10,831 bases of DNA, taken from positions 1 to 10,831 of the forward strand of contig CALGGY010000073.1 in the NCBI GenBank assembly GCA_937915785.1, read 5' to 3'. This document shows positions 1 to 6,498 of this stretch, one piece after another. Source of the stretch: an uncultured Bacteroidales bacterium. GTDB taxonomy: Bacteria > Bacteroidota > Bacteroidia > Bacteroidales > P3. The first letter of the stretch is position 1. Each line of letters opens with the position of its first letter. The notes below the pieces were generated by a model. It saw only the letters and a program-made list of their open reading frames with translations. It was not told where the DNA came from and ran no database searches. The position numbers and the translations under genes are program-made.

Positions 1-128
1 TCCCATTTTATTTTATCAACTATATTTTAGAAAAAACGTTTTGGACACTATTGGGCAAATACACTTTTTTTTCTCCGCATGAGCAAAAAAAGTTTGCTAT
101 TTAGTTTTTTTTTCCACAGCTAAACGGT

Positions 129-1085
129 TTACTTCAGCATCTCCATCACCTCGCCGAGCTTTGGGGTGAGGATTATCTCGGTGCGGCGGTTTTTGGCACG
201 GTTGTCGGGGGTGGTGTTTGGGGCTTTGGGCTGGTATTCGCCGCGTCCGGAGGCGGAGATGCGTTCGGGGGCTATCTTGCCGGCTTTCAGTATTTCCTTA
301 ACAATGGCGGTGGCGCGCATCACGCTTAGGTCCCAGTTGTCCTTAACGTTGCCGCTGCCGTTGTACGCCACGTTGTCGGTGTGGCCTTCCACAGAGATGT
401 TCAGTTCCTTGTTCTCTTCCAGCACTCTGGCCAACTCTTTGATGGCCTGCAGTCCGTCTTTGCTCACAGCCCAGCTGCCCGAAGCGAACATCAGTTTATC
501 CTCCATCGACACATACACCTTGCCGTCTTTCACCTCCACCTGCAGACCCTTGTCCTGAAAGCCGGTAAGCGCTTTTGACACCTTGGCCTTGACGGCGTTT
601 ATCTCGTTTTGCTTGTCGGCAAGGGCTTTGTTCACCTCCTGCAGACGTTTGCTCTTGGCCTCGTAGTCCTTTTGCAGGGCCTCGAGGTTGCGCTCTTTTT
701 CGTTGAGCTCGGCTTCGCGGGCTTTGAGCAGGGTGTTGGCGGCATTCAGGGCACGGTTTTTCACACCCACCTGCTGCAGGTAGTTCTCCATGGTGGTGTC
801 GTAGCGCAACTTCATATTTTCCAACTCGTTGCGTTTTTGCTGCAACTGCTGTTCCAAGGCGGCCTTGGTCTTGTTCAAATCCACAAAATCGTTTTTTATC
901 GACTGGTTTTCGGTCAAGAGGTTGTTTTTCTCATCGCGCATGGCTTCCAGTTCGGCCATTGCCACACGGTATTCTTTTTTCAGCTTACTATAACTGGTTT
1001 CCAATGCGTTGTACTTTTTGGTACTTACGCAGGAAGAAAGGCAAATAGAAACAATTGCAGACAAAAGTATTATACGTTTTTTCAT
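129..1085 (-). CDS. OmpA-family peptidoglycan-binding lipoprotein with coiled-coil stalk
   Basis: This 318-residue protein probably tethers the outer membrane to peptidoglycan. Residues 1-18 form a lipoprotein signal peptide (MKKR, hydrophobic stretch) ending in the lipobox LSSC, with Cys19 as the lipidated residue. Residues about 26-165 are rich in E, K, Q, L and A and look like a long coiled coil. Residues about 195-305 are an OmpA C-terminal domain: GHTDN (234-238, with D237) and NRAKNRRTEI (295-304) supply the Asp and Arg known in this family to bind diaminopimelate in peptidoglycan. A short tail of about 13 residues follows the domain. The start at MKKR gives a complete signal peptide and lies 22 bases from a TATCTTTG promoter element. 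It is transcribed divergently from the accessory cluster. The family is clear; a specific cell role (stability, virulence, division) cannot be told from sequence alone. Confidence 0.93.
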   Translation of the reverse strand: MKKRIILLSAIVSICLSSCVSTKKYNALETSYSKLKKEYRVAMAELEAMRDEKNNLLTENQSIKNDFVDLNKTKAALEQQLQQKRNELENMKLRYDTTMENYLQQVGVKNRALNAANTLLKAREAELNEKERNLEALQKDYEAKSKRLQEVNKALADKQNEINAVKAKVSKALTGFQDKGLQVEVKDGKVYVSMEDKLMFASGSWAVSKDGLQAIKELARVLEENKELNISVEGHTDNVAYNGSGNVKDNWDLSVMRATAIVKEILKAGKIAPERISASGRGEYQPKAPNTTPDNRAKNRRTEIILTPKLGEVMEMLK

Positions 1086-1107
1086 TTTTATTCAGTTTTT
1101 GAAAGTG

Positions 1108-1115
1108 CAAAGATA
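1108..1115 (-). promoter_or_regulatory. -7 promoter element for the OmpA-like lipoprotein
   Basis: On the minus strand this reads TATCTTTG, a perfect match to the Bacteroidota -7 consensus TAnnTTTG. It ends 22 bases before the lipoprotein start codon, so the leader would be short. About 20 bases further upstream there is only a T-rich stretch (TTTTTC), not a clear TTTG -33 box. Confidence 0.65.
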
Positions 1116-1261
1116 CGTTTTTTTTGCGAATTATTGAAAAACGAATTACACTAATGAAAAAACGAAAAAAAAACAGCCTGAGAACTATGCAACTTGGAAA
1201 AAAATATTTCCTGCATACAAAAAACAATATCACAACAAACACCTCACATACAAGCAGTTAC

Positions 1262-1281
1262 AAAAAAAAAAAAAAAAAAAA
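1262..1281. repeat. Homopolymer run of 20 A
   Basis: Twenty consecutive A bases lie 31 bases upstream of the TATCTTTG element at 1313-1320, just beyond where the -33 box would sit. A tract this long is prone to slippage and could alter promoter strength, but its length may also be mis-sequenced. Confidence 0.9.
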
Positions 1282-1312
1282 CATCTTCCTCTTACAATAT
1301 CAAAAAAATATA

Positions 1313-1320
1313 TATCTTTG
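1313..1320 (+). promoter_or_regulatory. -7 promoter element for the accessory cluster
   Basis: TATCTTTG on the plus strand matches the Bacteroidota -7 consensus exactly. No TTTG box is seen about 20 bases upstream; the region there is CTCT, preceded by the 20-A run. Transcription from here would give a leader of roughly 130 bases before the ATG at 1457, containing two small hairpins. Confidence 0.55.
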
Positions 1321-1349
1321 CAGTAAACAACAAACGTCTAACATCCATC

Positions 1350-1396
1350 TGTGCCAAAGGACACAAAACCCGTGGAAAATACGGCGAGAGCCACGG
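1350..1396 (+). promoter_or_regulatory. Two adjacent hairpins in the 5' leader of the accessory cluster
   Basis: Hairpin one pairs TGTGCC (1350-1355) with GG-CACA (1359-1365, one bulged A) around an AAA loop. Hairpin two pairs CCGTGG (1370-1375) with CCACGG (1391-1396), a perfect 6-bp stem with a 15-base loop. They lie between the -7 element and the ATG. No known riboswitch is recognised and there is no T-tract after either hairpin, so they are not terminators. Function unknown. Confidence 0.35.
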
Positions 1397-1456
1397 TAAA
1401 TCCAAAAATAAGTAGCCATAAAAAACACTAATTCTTAACACAAAAAAACAAACAAA

Positions 1457-2368
1457 ATGAAAAATTTTATCTCAAAAACAAGCACTATTGTTGCTCTATT
1501 CACAGCAATAATTGCAACTGCAAGTATTTTTTTGCGCATGCAGTAAAGAAAAGGAAAACCGCATTTTATCATCAAAGCTATCCATTGAAAAACTTGACAG
1601 AACACAAATAGACTTAATGTCTGAAGAAATTGCAACTTTCCACAATGATGTTATGAACAAATTTCTCGAAACCATCGATGTCAACAATCACGGTATCGTC
1701 GATGGATATTTGACAAATTTATACAACTTAATATGTGAAGATTTGCACGCATTTCAATTTGAAACAATGAATAATTCTATTTCTTGTACTGAATACTTAA
1801 ATCGTGAAACTTTTTATGACATGACAGACATTTTAGCCCACAATGAATGCTTTTCATCGATATCATAGCACGGTACAACGCTAATTTTCCTGCGAATTTT
1901 GAATTGATTGACGACTTTATAAATTGTGCCGACAAATCCTTGTATGAATCATTAGAAGAGAAAAACACTTTTGAAGACTTTTATGATTCATATTATGCAA
2001 AAATTGCAGAAAGAGTCAATGCCGCAGATAACAATTATGATTATCTTTGTATGAGAATCTATTCGGACATGCTCATAAGCTCATTCCAGACATGGTGCAA
2101 TTATCTTTATTCAGAAGACATGGATAATGTTTTAGACAAAACGAAACCTAACCCAAAAGACAACAGGAGCTGGTGGCAAAAGATCAAAGACACCGCAAAA
2201 GAAGTATGGAAAGTAGTAAAACCTATCGTGGCCTGTGATGCCGGAGGTGCCGTTGCCGGTGCTGCCGCAGGAGCCGCAGCAGGTGGAGTAGGAGCTGGTC
2301 CCGGTGCAGCTGTAGGTGCAATTGGTGCTTCAGCAGGAAAATGTGTAGAAGAAATTATAAACAGATAA
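1457..2368 (+). pseudogene. Putative lipoprotein with Gly/Ala-rich C-terminus, two compensating frameshifts
   Basis: One gene of about 303 codons appears to be split into three frame segments. ATG 1457 starts a signal peptide (MKNFISKTST then a hydrophobic core), but this frame stops at 1542-1544. Skipping one T in the T7 run at 1529-1535 moves into the next frame and gives IFCACSKEKE, a plausible lipidation site, followed by a hydrophilic segment up to a stop at 1866-1868. Adding one T to the T4 run near 1851-1854 returns to the original frame, open to 2368. The middle frame alone has no sensible start and the two shifts cancel, so this was originally one gene. The last 70 residues contain SWWQKIKDTAKEVWKVVKP followed by about 40 residues of Gly/Ala in a glycine-zipper pattern (GGAVAGAAAGAAAGGVG), likely membrane-interacting. 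No family is recognised. It may be a decayed gene, a phase-variable gene or a sequencing error. Confidence 0.6.
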
Positions 2369-2381
2369 CAAACTATAAGCC

Positions 2382-2606
2382 ATGAAACAAATTATTTTTT
2401 TTATAAAGCACAGAATTTTATTCTACTTTGTTGCAGACATTTTTTTTGCACTTATTATGAGTTTATTTTATTTCATTTTCTGCGCAGAAGAAAGTTTTTG
2501 GGTGTTCAGCCACATGAAACTAACGCTTATTTTTTCGTTTCTTTGGCTGGGATTTCCTTTTGCCATCTGGGTTTATGAACGGATGTGCAAAAGACAAACC
2601 AAATAA
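2382..2606 (+). CDS. Small membrane protein with two transmembrane segments
   Basis: This 74-residue protein starts with MKQIIFFIKHR and has two strongly hydrophobic stretches, residues about 12-34 and 46-65, joined by a short loop containing acidic residues (AEES). The C-terminus is basic (ERMCKRQTK), and K3, K9 and R11 at the N-terminus suggest both ends face the cytoplasm. It begins 13 bases after the stop of the preceding broken lipoprotein gene and is probably co-transcribed. No family is recognised. Small two-helix proteins next to a glycine-zipper protein can be immunity or holin-like partners, but that is inference from position only. Confidence 0.6.
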   Translation: MKQIIFFIKHRILFYFVADIFFALIMSLFYFIFCAEESFWVFSHMKLTLIFSFLWLGFPFAIWVYERMCKRQTK

Positions 2607-2659
2607 GCACCCATTTTCCAAAAAAATTGAAGCATCACATTTATTTGAACATTTACAAT

Positions 2660-3130
2660 ATGAAGAGAATCATTTTGTCCACAATCAGCATACTGTGCTG
2701 CACCATTGCTTGGGCTCAACACTCTCCATCCGCCATCAACAATAACGCACCTTTGACAGACAGCGTAGAGCTAAACGGCAAAAAATATATAACCGTCTCG
2801 TTTCACGCCAAGATGGACAAGTTGATGTATGTGGTGGAACAAATAAAAGATTGTGGCTGGGAATTTGCCTCCTGCCAAACGGGACAAAACAACTCGGTAC
2901 GTATTTGTGCCAAACGCCAGAAGGAAAGCGGTTCACCTACGCCGGTGCTGTGCATAGGCAAATTCGATTATTCCGACGGCACAGTCACCTCCGTAGGTGT
3001 TACACCCTACGGGAAGAAAAGCGTGCTAACCCGCACTTTCAAAAACGGGAAACTCGTAAGCGAAGTTCAAGATGGCAAAGACATCACAGCAAAGTTTGTT
3101 GTTTCGCCAAACGAGAAAAACGTTTGGTAA
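2660..3130 (+). CDS. Secreted/periplasmic protein of unknown function
   Basis: This 156-residue protein has a classical signal peptide: MKRIILST, a hydrophobic core, and a likely cleavage after AWA (between residues 19 and 20), leaving mature QHSPSAINNN. The ATG at 2660 is chosen because it gives this signal peptide exactly; an in-frame upstream extension to 2585 would overlap the preceding gene. The mature part has four cysteines (65, 72, 83, 98) that could form disulfides in the periplasm, and an alternating beta-rich pattern with a C-terminal FKNGKLVSEV stretch resembling one strand of the repeats seen in outer-membrane-associated beta proteins. No catalytic motif is visible. It starts 53 bases after the small membrane protein and ends just before a bidirectional terminator, so it is probably the last gene of the accessory cluster. 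Confidence 0.7.
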   Translation: MKRIILSTISILCCTIAWAQHSPSAINNNAPLTDSVELNGKKYITVSFHAKMDKLMYVVEQIKDCGWEFASCQTGQNNSVRICAKRQKESGSPTPVLCIGKFDYSDGTVTSVGVTPYGKKSVLTRTFKNGKLVSEVQDGKDITAKFVVSPNEKNVW

Positions 3131-3142
3131 TCTTTAATCCCT

Positions 3143-3193
3143 AAAAAATGCAATACGGGCGTGATACTTTTTGTAGCACGCTCGTCATTTTTT
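3143..3193. terminator. Bidirectional intrinsic terminator between convergent genes
   Basis: ACGGGCGTG (3155-3163) pairs with CACGCTCGT (3177-3185), a 9-bp stem with one G-T wobble and a 13-base loop. Outer arms AAAAAATG (3143-3150) and CATTTTTT (3186-3193) extend the pairing after a 4-base bulge and supply a T6 tract on each strand. It lies between the plus-strand secreted protein (ends 3130) and the minus-strand xthA (ends 3205), so it can end both transcripts. Confidence 0.8.
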
Positions 3194-3204
3194 GGGTGGG
3201 GGAG

Positions 3205-3969
3205 CTAAAAATCTATTTCGGTCATCATGGGGCAATGGTCGGAGTGGCGGGCGTCGGGCAGTATCACAGAACGCACAAGCCTGTCTTTCAGCGGCTCCGA
3301 GGCCATGATATAATCAATGCGCCAGCCTTTGTTGTTGGCGCGGGCGTTGGCGCGGAAACTCCACCACGTGTATTGGTGCGGACTTTCGTTGAAAAAGCGG
3401 AAAGTGTCGATAAAGCCGCTGTCGAGGAAACCGCTCATCCATTCGCGTTCTTCGGGCAGAAACCCCGACGAGGTAGCGTTGCGCACCGGGTCGTGGATGT
3501 CTATCGGCTGGTGGCAGATATTGAAATCGCCGCAGATGACAAGGCTAGGACGCTCTTTCCGCAACTCCGTTACATATTTCTGGAAGTAACTGAGCCACTG
3601 CATCTTGAAATCCTGTCGTTCGTCGCCGGAAGTGCCGGAGGGGTGGTACACGCTAATAACGCTCACATCGCCATAGTCGGCACGGAGAAAACGCCCTTCG
3701 GCGTCGTACAAGGGGTTGGAGATGCCTTCCACCACCTTGTCGGGATGACGGCGGGTGAGAATTGCCACACCGCTGTAGCCTTTTTTCTGTGCCGAAAAAG
3801 CGTAGGTCTCGTAGCCGAGGGCAGAGAACTCCAGCGTGGGAATCTGGTCGGGCTGGGCTTTGGTCTCCTGCAGACATAGCACGTCGGGTGCCGCGGACTC
3901 TATCCATTCGGCAAGGCCCTTGCCCATGGCGGCACGTATGCCGTTTACGTTGTAGGTAGCTATTTTCAT
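3205..3969 (-). CDS. xthA: Exodeoxyribonuclease III (AP endonuclease)
   Basis: This 254-residue enzyme cleaves DNA 5' to abasic sites and has 3'-5' exonuclease and 3'-phosphatase activity in base-excision repair. The start MKIATYNVNGIR is the family's usual N-terminus; the frame is open 51 bases further upstream but that extension is not conserved-looking. Visible residues of the endonuclease/exonuclease/phosphatase fold are N7, E35 (LQETK, metal binding), Y108 (SVYHP), D148 and N150 (CGDFN), W216 and D219 (GWRIDY), and D244-H245 (SDHCP). Length is normal for the family (about 250-270). It lies 93 bases downstream of pcrA on the same strand, with a heptad-repeat spacer between, and ends at the bidirectional terminator. 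All catalytic residues are present. Confidence 0.97.
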   Translation of the reverse strand: MKIATYNVNGIRAAMGKGLAEWIESAAPDVLCLQETKAQPDQIPTLEFSALGYETYAFSAQKKGYSGVAILTRRHPDKVVEGISNPLYDAEGRFLRADYGDVSVISVYHPSGTSGDERQDFKMQWLSYFQKYVTELRKERPSLVICGDFNICHQPIDIHDPVRNATSSGFLPEEREWMSGFLDSGFIDTFRFFNESPHQYTWWSFRANARANNKGWRIDYIMASEPLKDRLVRSVILPDARHSDHCPMMTEIDF

Positions 3970-4015
3970 GTGTATTTGATGATTGTTCAAGTGTTTAATT
4001 GTTATCAGTTCAACT

Positions 4016-4071
4016 ACCAACTCCTAACTCCTAACTCATAACTCTTAACTTTTAATTATTAATTATTTAAG
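4016..4071. repeat. Degenerate heptad repeat array in the pcrA-xthA spacer
   Basis: Eight consecutive 7-base units can be read from 4016: ACCAACT, CCTAACT, CCTAACT, CATAACT, CTTAACT, TTTAATT, ATTAATT, ATTTAAG. The pattern decays from CCTAACT towards TTAATT and runs over the pcrA stop codon (TAA, minus strand, 4063-4065). On the transcribed strand it reads as AGTTAGG/AGTTAAG-type units. Similar AACTC-rich heptad spacers occur between genes in other bacteria, as far as I recall; the function is unknown. Confidence 0.75.
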
Positions 4072-6354
4072 TATTTTCAGTTTGGCAAACCTCAGCAGCA
4101 TTTTTTTCTGTCCGAAAGCCGGAAAAAAAACTATCGCCGAGCGGCTTTGTTCCTCGCCTTCGATGCTCAGCACCTTGCCTTCGCCAAATTTGTCGTGCAT
4201 CACACGCATGCCGGGCTGAATGCTGTCGCGCTGTTCGGGGGTGTTGCCCTCGGCAGGGCCGTACTGCACACGTTTCAACTTAGGTGTTTCGAGAGGCTTT
4301 TTGCGTTCAAGCCTGCTTATTTTGGGCAGTTCGCCAATTTTCGGGAACAGCGACTCGTGTCGTGGCATGTCGATGTATTTGTCGTCTATCTCGTTCACAA
4401 AACGGCTAAGCTCTTGGTTGGAGGCCTTGCCCCACTGGTAGCGGAACTGCGCGTTGGAGAGGACCAGACGTTTTTCGGCGCGGGTTATGGCCACGTAGAA
4501 CAGCCGGCGTTCCTCCTCGAGGTCCTTGCGGTCCATCACCGAAAGCTGCGAGGGGAAAAGCGTCTCCTCCATTCCGGCCACAAACACGTAGGGAAACTCC
4601 AGACCTTTGGCGGCGTGAATTGTCATCAGCGACACCTTGTCGGGATTGGTGTCGTCCTTGTCCTCGTCGGTGAGCAGAAGCACCTGCTGAAGGAACATAT
4701 CAAGGGTTTTAAGCCCCGATTTTTCGCTAATTTCGGCCTCTTCAACGTCGGAGTCGGGGGTGATGTCGTCATCCTTGTCGCAAAACTCCTGAATACCGTT
4801 GAGCAGCTCTTCGATGTTCTCCACACGGTTGGCGTTGTCGGGGTCGTCATCGCCTTTCAGCTCGCGAATCAGGCCCGACTTGTATATCACGTCCTTGGCC
4901 AGGTCGTAGGCGTTGATTGTGTACAGCTGCGAGGTAAACATCTGTATCATCAGCTTGAAATCCTCGATTTTGGCCATTGTGCCCGACGAAATTCCCAATC
5001 CGAAATCGGCAAGATTTTCTATCACCGTCCAGCAGCTAACCTCGTTGTCGGAGGCGGCCAGCTGAATTTTTTCCATTGTGGTGTTGCCAATGCTTCGCGC
5101 AGGGTAGTTGATGATACGCAGCAGCGCCTCGTCGTCGTGGTTGTTCACCACCAGACGCAGGTAGGCAAGGCTGTCGCGCAGCTCCTTGCGGCGATAGAAC
5201 GATATGCCCGAATACACTTTGTACGGTATGCGGCTTTTGATAAGGGCGTCTTCGATGGCACGCGACTGCACGTTGTTGCGGTAAAGCACGGCAAAATTGC
5301 GGTATTCGGCGGTGTCGTCGGCTTTTATGCGGTTTATGGTGTTGGCAATCATGGCACCTTCGGCACGTTCGTCGGGAGCGGTGAGCAGGGTTATGCGCTC
5401 GCCAACGGCGTTGCTGGTCCACACATTCTTGAAAATCTGCTCCTTATTGTTGTAAATAACACTGTTTGCGGCATTTACGATATTTTGGGTGGAGCGGTAG
5501 TTGTGTTCCAGCTTAAACTGCTGTGCCGACGGGTAGTCGCGTTTGAAATTGAGAATGTTCTGAATGTTGGCTCCGCGGAAAGCGTAGATGCTCTGTGCGT
5601 CGTCGCCAACCACGCAGATATTTTCGTAACGCGCGGCTAATTTCTTAACAATCAGATACTGAGCAAAGTTAGTGTCCTGATATTCATCTACAAGAATGTA
5701 ACGGAAACGCTCCTGATATTTAAGCAGTACCTCGGGAAAATCGCGCAGCAGCACGTTGGTGTTGAACAGAAGGTCATCGAAATCCATAGCCATGGCGTTG
5801 CGCAGCCGCTGGTTGTAGCGGCGGTATATCTCGCCTATGAGCGGCTTTTTCGACAACGAGTCGGACTGCTGTATCTCCGGATTGGCGCAATAGTCGTCGG
5901 GCGACATCAGTCCGCTTTTGGCGGCCGATATGCGGTTCTGAACAAACGAGGCGTTGTAGTTCTTGGGGTCGAGGCTCATTCCCTTAACTATCTGTTTTAT
6001 AGCATTTTTGGTATCATCGGTGTCGTAAATGGTGAAATTGTGGTTGTAGCCCAGCTTGTCGGCCTCGAAACGCAATATTTTGGCAAAAATGGAGTGGAAC
6101 GTGCCCATCCAGATGCTTTTGGCCTCGGCCCCCACAAGGCTTTCTATACGGTCTTTCATCTCCTTGGCGGCCTTGTTGGTGAAAGTCAGAGCCAGAATAT
6201 GGAACGGGTCCACGCCCTGGTCTATCAGGTGGGCAATACGGTAAGTGAGGGTTCGTGTCTTTCCCGATCCCGCACCGGCAATAATCATTATGGGGCCGTC
6301 TATAATCTGTGCGGCATGGCGTTGTTCGTCGTTCAATTCGTCTAAAATATCCAC
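4063..6354 (-). CDS. pcrA: UvrD/PcrA-type superfamily 1A DNA helicase
   Basis: This 763-residue ATP-dependent 3'-5' helicase acts in nucleotide excision repair, mismatch repair and replication restart. Motifs in order are: Q-motif region LNDEQRHAA (7-15), Walker A GAGSGKT (27-33), Ia LALTFTNKAAKEM (54-66), Walker B LVDEYQDTN (221-229), III QSIYAFRGA (254-262), IV LEHNYRS (282-288), V SLMTIHAAKGLEF (575-587) and VI ERRLFYVAITRAEKRL (615-630). An acidic stretch lies in the 2B region (about 500-570). Residues 715-763 (GMRVMHDKFGEGKVLSIEG) are the Tudor-like C-terminal domain that distinguishes PcrA/UvrD from Rep and is known to contact RNA polymerase in PcrA. Length fits PcrA (about 720-770). 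The start MDILDELNDEQ is the normal family N-terminus. The gene follows the dxs terminator and a leader hairpin, and precedes xthA. No missing residue was seen. Confidence 0.96.
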   Translation of the reverse strand: MDILDELNDEQRHAAQIIDGPIMIIAGAGSGKTRTLTYRIAHLIDQGVDPFHILALTFTNKAAKEMKDRIESLVGAEAKSIWMGTFHSIFAKILRFEADKLGYNHNFTIYDTDDTKNAIKQIVKGMSLDPKNYNASFVQNRISAAKSGLMSPDDYCANPEIQQSDSLSKKPLIGEIYRRYNQRLRNAMAMDFDDLLFNTNVLLRDFPEVLLKYQERFRYILVDEYQDTNFAQYLIVKKLAARYENICVVGDDAQSIYAFRGANIQNILNFKRDYPSAQQFKLEHNYRSTQNIVNAANSVIYNNKEQIFKNVWTSNAVGERITLLTAPDERAEGAMIANTINRIKADDTAEYRNFAVLYRNNVQSRAIEDALIKSRIPYKVYSGISFYRRKELRDSLAYLRLVVNNHDDEALLRIINYPARSIGNTTMEKIQLAASDNEVSCWTVIENLADFGLGISSGTMAKIEDFKLMIQMFTSQLYTINAYDLAKDVIYKSGLIRELKGDDDPDNANRVENIEELLNGIQEFCDKDDDITPDSDVEEAEISEKSGLKTLDMFLQQVLLLTDEDKDDTNPDKVSLMTIHAAKGLEFPYVFVAGMEETLFPSQLSVMDRKDLEEERRLFYVAITRAEKRLVLSNAQFRYQWGKASNQELSRFVNEIDDKYIDMPRHESLFPKIGELPKISRLERKKPLETPKLKRVQYGPAEGNTPEQRDSIQPGMRVMHDKFGEGKVLSIEGEEQSRSAIVFFPAFGQKKMLLRFAKLKILK

Positions 6355-6383
6355 AAAATATATATTTTTAGGGTGTTACAAAA

Positions 6384-6402
6384 ATGTTTCTCGCCGAAAC
6401 AT
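6384..6402. promoter_or_regulatory. Inverted repeat in the pcrA leader
   Basis: ATGTTTC (6384-6390) and GAAACAT (6396-6402) form a perfect 7-bp inverted repeat with a 5-base centre (TCGCC). It lies between the presumed -7 element (6407-6414) and the pcrA start (6354), so it could be a leader hairpin or an operator. It does not resemble a terminator, since no T-tract follows on the minus strand, and it is not a LexA box that I recognise. Confidence 0.45.
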
Positions 6403-6406
6403 CATG

Positions 6407-6414
6407 CAAATTTA
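6407..6414 (-). promoter_or_regulatory. -7 promoter element for pcrA
   Basis: The minus strand reads TAAATTTG, matching TAnnTTTG. The element ends 52 bases before the pcrA start. There is no TTTG at the expected 20-base spacing; that position lies inside the dxs terminator stem. A separate pcrA promoter is therefore likely but not certain. Confidence 0.5.
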
Positions 6415-6420
6415 CTAAAA

Positions 6421-6457
6421 AAAAAGGTAAAAAAGTGGCATACTGCCGTCCACTTTT
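6421..6457 (-). terminator. Intrinsic terminator after dxs
   Basis: On the minus strand AAAAGTGG and CCACTTTT (6450-6457 and 6431-6438 on plus coordinates) form a perfect 8-bp stem with an 11-base loop, followed by T-rich sequence (TTTTTTACC then a further T-run through 6417-6425). It is 42 bases beyond the dxs stop codon, separating dxs from pcrA. A second small hairpin GCACT-TTC-AGTGC (6479-6491) sits between it and dxs. Confidence 0.75.
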
Positions 6458-6498
6458 CAACAACGGCGTGTAAGTAACGCACTTTCAGTGCAGCAACC

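Larger units (their letters stand above)
1086..1456. other. A/T-rich divergent intergenic region
   Basis: This 371-base gap separates two divergent genes. It contains the minus-strand promoter of the OmpA-like gene (1108-1115), an A-rich stretch with an uninterrupted run of 20 A (1262-1281), a plus-strand TATCTTTG element (1313-1320), and two small predicted hairpins (1350-1365 and 1370-1396) in the presumed leader of the plus-strand gene. The short open frames here are low-complexity lysine/asparagine codes from poly-A and are not convincing genes. One basic stretch near 1354-1415 is discussed under findings. Confidence 0.7.

Noticed and set aside
82..98. AGCAAA/TTTGCT hairpin near the left edge as a terminator for the OmpA-like gene
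   Set aside because: On the minus strand no T-tract follows the stem; on the plus strand the T9 run is six bases away and no gene is seen to its left. Not strong enough to call.
609..1154. Plus-strand open frame opposite the OmpA-like gene
   Set aside because: It is the complement of the coiled-coil region, giving low-complexity Leu/Val/Phe sequence with no domain.
1124..1415. Lysine/asparagine-rich plus-strand open frames across the intergenic region
   Set aside because: They are translations of poly-A sequence, overlap a promoter, and lack any conserved-looking protein start.
2585..2659. Upstream extension of the secreted protein to 2585
   Set aside because: It would bury the signal peptide 25 residues inside the protein and overlap the small membrane protein; ATG 2660 gives a normal signal peptide.
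4147..5640. Long plus-strand open frame (497 codons) opposite pcrA
   Set aside because: It is antisense to a complete, motif-rich helicase, has no recognisable domain, and its Val/His/Gly-rich composition is typical of the complement of a real gene.
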